Assembly (NCBI GenBank): GCA_009692285.1
Contig: SHZO01000004.1
Coordinates: forward strand, 1 to 39,420
Direction of reading: 5' to 3'
DNA length: 39,420 nt
Source of the DNA: Gammaproteobacteria bacterium
GTDB lineage: Bacteria > Pseudomonadota > Gammaproteobacteria > Steroidobacterales > Steroidobacteraceae
The notes under the pieces were generated by a model. That model had not been told where the DNA came from. It did not search any database and saw nothing but the letters and a program-made list of their open reading frames with translations. Positions 34,930 to 39,420 of this stretch are shown in pieces (positions within the stretch are counted from its first letter, which is position 1; the number at the start of each line of letters is the position of its first letter). The position numbers and the translations under genes are program-made.

Positions 34930-35880
34930 ATGATTACCCACCGAACTGACTCTGCTGCTGTAATTCACGCGCTGCGCAGCGCTGCTCCCTATATTCGTCT
35001 TTACAAAGGAAAAACTTTTGTAATTAAAGCGGGTGGTGGTGTTTTTGGTGATCCAGCGGCCACGCGCGCTCTGATTGAGCAAATAGCAGTACTGCATCAC
35101 TTTGGTATTCGTGTGGTATTTGTTCATGGAGGTGGTCCACAACTTACGCAAGTCACTGAACAACTTGGCGTACCCACTCAAATCATTGAAGGCCGCCGGG
35201 TAACTGATGCGCGCTCTATCGATGCTACTGCTATGGTACTCAGTGGTCTGATTAATACGCGCATTCTTGCGGTCTGCCGTGAGCTTGAAATCCCTGCCAT
35301 TGGCATCAGTGGTGTCGATGCCGGGCTAGTACAAGCACACAAGCGCTCACCCGTTAAATTGCAAAGTAGCGACGCGACCGTAGATTATGGTTTTGTGGGT
35401 GACATCGACTATATCGATACAGATGTTTTAAAAAAATTACTAGATAACGGTTTGATGCCTGTAATTTCGCCTCTCTCTAGCGATGATCAGGGTACGTTAT
35501 TAAATATCAATGCCGATACCGTGGCTGCAGCTATTGGCGCAGCCCTGAGTGCAGAGAAGCTGATTCTATGTACCGGTGCGCCAGGTATTTTAGAAAGACT
35601 TGAAGATCCTACTTCAATTATTTCTTTTACAGATCTAGCTGGCATTAAACGACTACGCAAAGAAATGCGTATAAATGATGGAATGCTACCTAAAGCAACG
35701 GCTATTGAAGCAGCCATACAAGGGGGGGTGCGACGCGTTCACGTTATTTCTTATAAAACTGTGGATGGAATCTTAGCGGAGGTCTTCACTAATGAGGGCA
35801 CCGGTACTTTAATTGTCGCAGATACCAAAGCACTCGCTCCCGCTGAATTAGCTGCGGGAAACAAAGGAGGTAAAACATGA
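34930..35880 (+). CDS. argB: N-acyl-glutamate kinase
   Basis: Amino-acid kinase fold, 316 aa. Start ATG 34930 with TTGGAGG upstream. FVIKAGGGVFGD and VFVHGGGPQ form the glycine-rich ATP and substrate loops; LNINADTVAAAIGAAL and GMLPKATAIEAAIQGGVRRVHVISY are the later nucleotide-binding motifs. The opening RSAAPYIRLYKGKTFVIKAGG and the close GVRRVHVISYKTVDGILAEVFTNEGTGT resemble the kinase-like domain of ArgA and of NAGS-NAGK fusions, but no GNAT domain follows. It phosphorylates N-acetyl- or N-succinyl-glutamate. The stop overlaps the argH start. Confidence 0.92.
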   Translation: MITHRTDSAAVIHALRSAAPYIRLYKGKTFVIKAGGGVFGDPAATRALIEQIAVLHHFGIRVVFVHGGGPQLTQVTEQLGVPTQIIEGRRVTDARSIDATAMVLSGLINTRILAVCRELEIPAIGISGVDAGLVQAHKRSPVKLQSSDATVDYGFVGDIDYIDTDVLKKLLDNGLMPVISPLSSDDQGTLLNINADTVAAAIGAALSAEKLILCTGAPGILERLEDPTSIISFTDLAGIKRLRKEMRINDGMLPKATAIEAAIQGGVRRVHVISYKTVDGILAEVFTNEGTGTLIVADTKALAPAELAAGNKGGKT

Positions 35881-37076
35881 CGCGCTTATGGGACAAAGGC
35901 GCTCCTCTGGATGAGCGTGTACTTGCCTATACAGCCGGCGAGGACTACACCTTGGATGAACGCTTGGTCTCCTATGATGTTCAAGCCTCGATTGCCCATG
36001 CACAAATGTTGCACGCACAATCTTTGCTCTCTAAAGCAGACCTCTTAGCTATCAAAGAAGGTCTCGAGGCTCTAGCTGCGGCACATGCGCTTGGGCAATG
36101 GACCATAGAACTGGCCGATGAAGATGGTCAAACTGCTTTGGAGCGTCGACTCATCGCAAAAATTGGTGTCCCTGGTGGCCGAGTTCATTTGGGTCGCTCA
36201 CGGAACGACCAAGTCCTAACAGCACTTCGTTTGTATTTGCGCGATGCGCTTGTAGAAGTAGCTCAGGGGGCGAGCGATGTAGCAGCAGCACTCGATCGGC
36301 TCGATGCGCGCCAAGGGACACTCGCCTTACCGGGCTACACACACATGCAGCAAGCTATGCCTAGTTCGGTAAGTCTGTGGGCTCAGGGTTTTGCAGCAGA
36401 ATTACGCGATGATGCACAAGGCTTAACCGGTGCCGAGCGGCGCCTGAGTCGTAGCCCCTTAGGTTCTGCAGCAGGTTATGGCACCCCTGGCTTACCTATT
36501 GATCGCACAGCTACGCAACAATCACTTAAGTTTAATTCGGTACAAACTCCGGTGACTTCAGTACAGCTCTCACGTGGCAAGGCAGAAGCGCAGGTACTTT
36601 TTGAGATTACGCTACTGATGCAAGATCTAGGACGCTTCGCTGCAGACGTACTTTTGTTCTATACGCAAGAATTCGCGTTTATAAGTCTGCCCGATGCATT
36701 TACTACTGGCTCATCGATCATGCCGCAAAAAAGAAACCCTGATATTTTTGAGTTACTACGTGGAAGAACGGCAACAGCTCAGGCATGTTTGTTGGAGGCA
36801 TTAAGTATCTTCGCTAAACTTCCCTCAGGATACCAGCGCGATCTGCAGTTATTAAAACAGCCTCTTTTCAGGGGCATTGATCTTGCATTAGCAAGCACTG
36901 CAATCTTGGTGCCGGCGATTGATGCCATTACTTTTCAGCCTGAAAAAATTAGGCTCGATCCAACTATTCATGCAGCTGAGCGCGCCAATGAAATTGTAGT
37001 TAAAGAAGGTATTTCTTTTCGCGCAGCCTACCAGCGTATTAGCGCAGCACTGGCCACAGAGAAAAATAGCACTTGA
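35877..37076 (+). CDS. argH: Argininosuccinate lyase
   Basis: Fumarase/aspartase superfamily lyase giving arginine plus fumarate. The signature GSSIMPQKRNPD carries the catalytic serine loop; HLGRSRNDQVLTALRLYLRD and GYTHMQQAMP supply the other active-site regions. N-terminus LWDKGAPLDERVLAYTAGEDYTLDERLVSYDV resembles the Bacteroidetes-type ArgH. At 399 aa it is about 60 shorter than E. coli ArgH; the shortfall is in the C-terminal domain. Its TGA is within a TTGA overlap with the following thioesterase gene. Confidence 0.94.
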   Translation: MTRLWDKGAPLDERVLAYTAGEDYTLDERLVSYDVQASIAHAQMLHAQSLLSKADLLAIKEGLEALAAAHALGQWTIELADEDGQTALERRLIAKIGVPGGRVHLGRSRNDQVLTALRLYLRDALVEVAQGASDVAAALDRLDARQGTLALPGYTHMQQAMPSSVSLWAQGFAAELRDDAQGLTGAERRLSRSPLGSAAGYGTPGLPIDRTATQQSLKFNSVQTPVTSVQLSRGKAEAQVLFEITLLMQDLGRFAADVLLFYTQEFAFISLPDAFTTGSSIMPQKRNPDIFELLRGRTATAQACLLEALSIFAKLPSGYQRDLQLLKQPLFRGIDLALASTAILVPAIDAITFQPEKIRLDPTIHAAERANEIVVKEGISFRAAYQRISAALATEKNST

Positions 37077-37540
37077 AAACCTCAGCTGAAAAAAACAATA
37101 GGTCTCCTATTTGGCGCCCAGAGGTAACTCTAGAGTTATGTAATGCGATGAACGAAGGCACAATGATGCAGCACATCGGCCTAGTATTTATTGAGCTTGG
37201 CGAAAATTTTCTTCGCTGTACTATGCCGGTTTCAGAGCGAACATGCCAACCGATGCGAATATTGCATGGCGGCGCATCAGTAGTTTTAGCCGAAACATTA
37301 GCGAGTGCTGCAGCTTTTTGTATTATCGATATTAATAAATACATCTGCGTAGGCCAAGAAATAAATGCTAATCATTTACGCTCTGCAGCACTTGGTACTA
37401 TTGTAGAAGGAACAACTAGACCCTTTCATATTGGCTCACGAAGTCAAGTTTGGGGCATCGAGATTGTCAATGAACGCAAAGAATTAGTCTGCGTGTCCCG
37501 CATTACCCTAGCGGTCATTAATCGTCCTACAAAATTATGA
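37073..37540 (+). CDS. Hotdog-fold acyl-CoA thioesterase (YdiI/MenI-like)
   Basis: 155 aa PaaI-type hotdog thioesterase. IWRPEVTLELCNAMNEGTM, QPMRILHGGASVVLAETLASAAAF (with the catalytic Glu), and EINANHLRSA...HIGSRSQVWGIEI match E. coli YdiI, which hydrolyses 1,4-dihydroxy-2-naphthoyl-CoA and other acyl-CoAs. The start is TTG overlapping the argH stop (TTGA); no ATG gives a complete domain. Coupling to argH means it is co-translated with the arginine genes. No menaquinone genes are in view, so its substrate is open. Confidence 0.88.
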   Translation: MKTSAEKNNRSPIWRPEVTLELCNAMNEGTMMQHIGLVFIELGENFLRCTMPVSERTCQPMRILHGGASVVLAETLASAAAFCIIDINKYICVGQEINANHLRSAALGTIVEGTTRPFHIGSRSQVWGIEIVNERKELVCVSRITLAVINRPTKL

Positions 37541-37639
37541 GCCTATGTTGCCTGCTAGACAGGACAGATCCTATGCAACTGACACAACAGCGCTACTGTG
37601 GCAATCTAGCTGCAGAGAATCTAGAGTATATCCCGCAGT

Positions 37640-38026
37640 ATGACTGAAGCATCTAACGAATTAGTCGGCTACACCCATATTATTTATGGGTTACATGCAC
37701 TTTCAGTGCTCATTGGTATTACGGGTGCCGGCTCAATCGTGGGCGGGTTTATATTTGGTGTGCCTTCAATTATTGCCGTCATCATGAATTACAGTCGGCG
37801 TAGTGAGGTGCGCACTACGTGGCTAGCCACTCATTTCCACTGGCAAATCCGCACTTTCTGGTTTGCCTTACTGTGGGTGATTGCAGTGCTTGTTATCTCG
37901 GCGCCACTGGTACTGCTTGTAGTCGGTATTTTCACCGCGTGGTTCGGTTTATCTCTAGTGGGTTTATGGGTGATCTACCGAGTTGCTCGCGGCTGGCTCG
38001 CATTACGTGCGGGGAATTCACTTTGA
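37640..38026 (+). CDS. Small inner-membrane protein (DUF4870-like)
   Basis: 128 aa with four hydrophobic segments (THIIYGLHALSVLIGITGAG, GGFIFGVPSIIAVIMNY, FWFALLWVIAVLVISAPLV, LLVVGIFTAWFGLSLVGLWVIYRV) joined by a short basic loop (RRSEVRTTWLATHFHWQIRTFW). That loop is the recognisable signature of a widespread proteobacterial membrane protein of unknown function. The stop overlaps the start of the lipoprotein gene (TTGA). Confidence 0.7.
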   Translation: MTEASNELVGYTHIIYGLHALSVLIGITGAGSIVGGFIFGVPSIIAVIMNYSRRSEVRTTWLATHFHWQIRTFWFALLWVIAVLVISAPLVLLVVGIFTAWFGLSLVGLWVIYRVARGWLALRAGNSL

Positions 38027-38190
38027 AAGCACTCTACTTACTGGTGGGCAGCTTATGCTTGAGTGCTTGCGGCCAACTTGGCCCTTTGTACTTACCAGAT
38101 ACAGGGGGGGAGGTTATTACCCGTCCAAGCACTGAGCAGGTTGCTGTCCCTCAGAAATCATTGCTGCCATTACAACAATCCCATGAGTAA
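38023..38190 (+). CDS. LptM-like small outer-membrane lipoprotein
   Basis: The ORF track starts far upstream at 37819, but the real protein starts at TTG 38023, with GGGGAA upstream and a 4-nt overlap with the previous stop. MKALYLLVGSLCLSACGQLGPLYLPD has a perfect lipobox (LSAC) and the CGxxGPLYxP motif of LptM (YifL), which helps mature the LPS translocon LptDE. 55 aa, typical size. In many genomes it sits upstream of lysA; here it is before the HiPIP gene. Confidence 0.85.
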   Translation: MKALYLLVGSLCLSACGQLGPLYLPDTGGEVITRPSTEQVAVPQKSLLPLQQSHE

Positions 38191-38210
38191 AAAGAGTGCT
38201 CTTAAGAGAG

Positions 38211-38216
38211 TATAAT
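38211..38216 (+). promoter_or_regulatory. Possible -10 element of the HiPIP gene
   Basis: TATAAT 45-50 nt upstream of the HiPIP ATG, just after the 10-bp palindrome CTCTTAAGAG. No good -35 is visible at 16-18 nt. AGGA lies about 9 nt before the ATG. Confidence 0.3.
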
Positions 38217-38260
38217 AATCTCATCCATAGAGTATTTTTTATCACCCAGGAATTTAGAAC

Positions 38261-38620
38261 ATGTCATCAGACAAACTAACACGCCGCACCCTCCTCAGCG
38301 TATCGCTTTTAGGAGTCACGGGTCTCTCATTGGTGACCGATGCGGCATCAGCGCACACTAAGGTGCCCGCGGCGAGCTCAGCGCCGCTGTTAAGCCCTGC
38401 AGACCCGACCGCTAAGGCGCTTGGTTATATTGAAAATGCTCAGAGTGTCAATGCTAAAAAGAACCCCACTTACAAAACGGGACAGATTTGCGCTAACTGT
38501 TTGCAGTGGATGGATAAAAATCGTACTGCTGCACTCGCTAAGTGCACCCTCTTCCCTGGCAAGATGGTCAAGAATAAAGGGTGGTGCAAGGTGTGGGTCA
38601 AAGCACCCGGCGTTGCGTAA
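38261..38620 (+). CDS. High-potential iron-sulfur protein (HiPIP)
   Basis: 119 aa. A Tat signal peptide (LTRRTLLSVSLLGVTGLSL...ASA) shows that it is folded with its cofactor before export. The mature domain carries the four cluster ligands as C-x2-C (CANC), then C after 14 residues and C after 13 (GWC), the HiPIP spacing for one [4Fe-4S] cluster. HiPIPs shuttle electrons in the periplasm, often to cytochrome oxidases or reaction centres. It is followed 2 nt later by a SCO protein. Confidence 0.93.
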   Translation: MSSDKLTRRTLLSVSLLGVTGLSLVTDAASAHTKVPAASSAPLLSPADPTAKALGYIENAQSVNAKKNPTYKTGQICANCLQWMDKNRTAALAKCTLFPGKMVKNKGWCKVWVKAPGVA

Positions 38621-38622
38621 TA

Positions 38623-39267
38623 ATGTTTAAAACTCGTTGGGCAGTTGCCGCACGCGTACTGTCCAGCGCCTTTACCAGGCTTTTACTTGCTGCGCTCACT
38701 GTTATCTTGATAGTGGCTTGTAGTGCGCCACCGCCTGAATCCCAGACCGCGCCCTTTTATTCCACTGAAGTGTCTGGGCTCGATTATGGTCGCGGTATCC
38801 ATATGCTTGACACCGAAGCTCACTTACGCGGTTTGGAAGATTTTAAAGGCAGTGTTGCCATACTTTTCTTTGGTTTCACTAGTTGCCCAGATGTCTGCCC
38901 AACCACTTTAGCCAAGCTCAAAGCTGTACGTACAAATCTTGAAAAAGATGCGGAAAGAATTCAAGTAGTCCTAATTAGTGTTGATCCTGAGCGTGACAGC
39001 GCTGCAAAACTGCGCAACTACGTCAAATCCTTTGATCCTTCATTCATTGGTTTGCGACCTGAGCCTGCGGCCTTAAAAAGTGTTCTTAAAGAATTTCGTG
39101 CCATTGCAGAGAAAGCCCCCTCCATTGAAACGCCCGATCTGTACACGGTCGATCATTCTGGGGCGGTGTATATTTATGATCGTAGCAACCACCTGAAATT
39201 AATCACTCAATATGACTTTAAAGTCTCAGAATTAACTGCTGATCTGAGTCGCCTGATACGGGAATAA
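38623..39267 (+). CDS. SCO1/SenC-type copper chaperone lipoprotein
   Basis: 214 aa; the start is ATG 38623, not the overlapping 38581. The N-terminal signal ends in a lipobox (LIVAC), so it is membrane-anchored. Thioredoxin-like fold with the copper-binding CxxxC ([15 protein letters not shown]), LISVDPERD, and the distal copper-ligand His in [16 protein letters not shown] proteins deliver copper to the CuA site of cytochrome c oxidase. No oxidase genes are visible; the HiPIP gene upstream is a possible respiratory partner. Confidence 0.93.
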   Translation: MFKTRWAVAARVLSSAFTRLLLAALTVILIVACSAPPPESQTAPFYSTEVSGLDYGRGIHMLDTEAHLRGLEDFKGSVAILFFGFTSCPDVCPTTLAKLKAVRTNLEKDAERIQVVLISVDPERDSAAKLRNYVKSFDPSFIGLRPEPAALKSVLKEFRAIAEKAPSIETPDLYTVDHSGAVYIYDRSNHLKLITQYDFKVSELTADLSRLIRE

Positions 39268-39272
39268 AATCT

Positions 39273-39420
39273 ATGGCTGACTTAGTGCTGGTCGACGGAT
39301 CTTCTTATCTGTATCGCGCTTTTCATGCGCTACCACCCTTCACAAATTCGCAAGGTGAACCCACCGGTGCGGTACTGGGTGTGATTAACATGTTGAATAA
39401 ACTGCTTCGCGAGCAAGCAC
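39273..39420 (+). CDS. polA: DNA polymerase I, 5' end (3' part outside window)
   Basis: Not in the ORF track because it is truncated. ATG 39273 opens [22 protein letters not shown], the typical N-terminus of the PolA 5'-3' exonuclease domain with its first metal-binding Asp, and continues open to the edge (49 codons). It starts 5 nt after the SCO stop. Confidence 0.9.
   Translation, partial: MADLVLVDGSSYLYRAFHALPPFTNSQGEPTGAVLGVINMLNKLLREQA

Noticed and set aside
37819-38022. N-terminal extension of the small lipoprotein ORF
   Set aside because: It is the out-of-frame shadow of the upstream membrane protein gene; the lipoprotein signal peptide begins at TTG 38023 with its own Shine-Dalgarno.
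1-39420. CRISPR arrays, tRNA/rRNA genes, insertion sequences, prophage or toxin-antitoxin modules
   Set aside because: No direct-repeat arrays, cloverleaf-like sequences, transposase or integrase motifs, or paired small toxin/antitoxin genes were seen; this is a dense core-chromosome region.

Overview
The window looks like a chromosomal segment of a gammaproteobacterium with roughly even base composition. The evidence is the def-fmt-rsmB-DUF4390-ntrY-ntrX block, the neighbouring smg-topA genes, priA-argS-SPOR, an LpxL-type lipid A acyltransferase, a LptM-like lipoprotein and a large TonB-dependent receptor of the EEVIVTARKREE type. This receptor type is common in Xanthomonadales/Nevskiales/Steroidobacter-like lineages, but the exact genus cannot be named from sequence reading alone. 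I saw no tRNA, rRNA, CRISPR array, insertion sequence or phage gene. Nearly all DNA is coding, and many gene pairs overlap by 4 nt (ATGA, GTGA, TTGA).

Layout. 1-3.3 kb: the end of a GNAT acetyltransferase converges on a TonB-dependent receptor with a clear terminator and an inverted-repeat-rich upstream region. 3.5-8.0 kb (minus): an HNH endonuclease, a stand-alone 5'-3' exonuclease, a lipid A-type acyltransferase and acetyl-CoA synthetase, tightly packed. 8.0-11.7 kb: a TraB/GumN-like exported protein, an NmrA-like Rossmann protein with a signal peptide, and two EamA/DMT transporters. 11.9-16.6 kb: priA (with a perfect DnaA box in its leader), argS and a SPOR-domain membrane protein. 16.6-23.6 kb (minus): def, fmt, rsmB, DUF4390, ntrY and ntrX; the NtrX AAA+ domain has lost its GAFTGA loop and the Walker lysine. 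24.0-28.8 kb: smg, topA, rlmJ and aroE; the dprA and tsaC genes that share this locus in E. coli are absent.

28.85-37.5 kb is the most interesting part: an arginine biosynthesis operon, argR-argG-X-argC-argD-argF'-argB-argH-(hotdog thioesterase). It starts at a near-consensus promoter whose -10 element and start codon are covered by two tandem ARG-box-like palindromes with the 21-bp centre spacing known from E. coli. The carbamoyltransferase belongs to the N-acyl-ornithine type, not the ordinary ornithine type. At the position that separates acetyl- from succinyl-ornithine enzymes it carries Ala. ArgG, ArgC and ArgH resemble the versions I associate with Bacteroidetes. X is an unrecognised BioD-like P-loop protein fused to a novel-looking N-terminal domain and translationally coupled to argG. 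No acyl-glutamate synthase or deacylase lies in the cluster.

37.6-39.4 kb: a small membrane protein, a LptM-like lipoprotein, a Tat-exported HiPIP, a SCO-type copper chaperone and the 5' end of polA.
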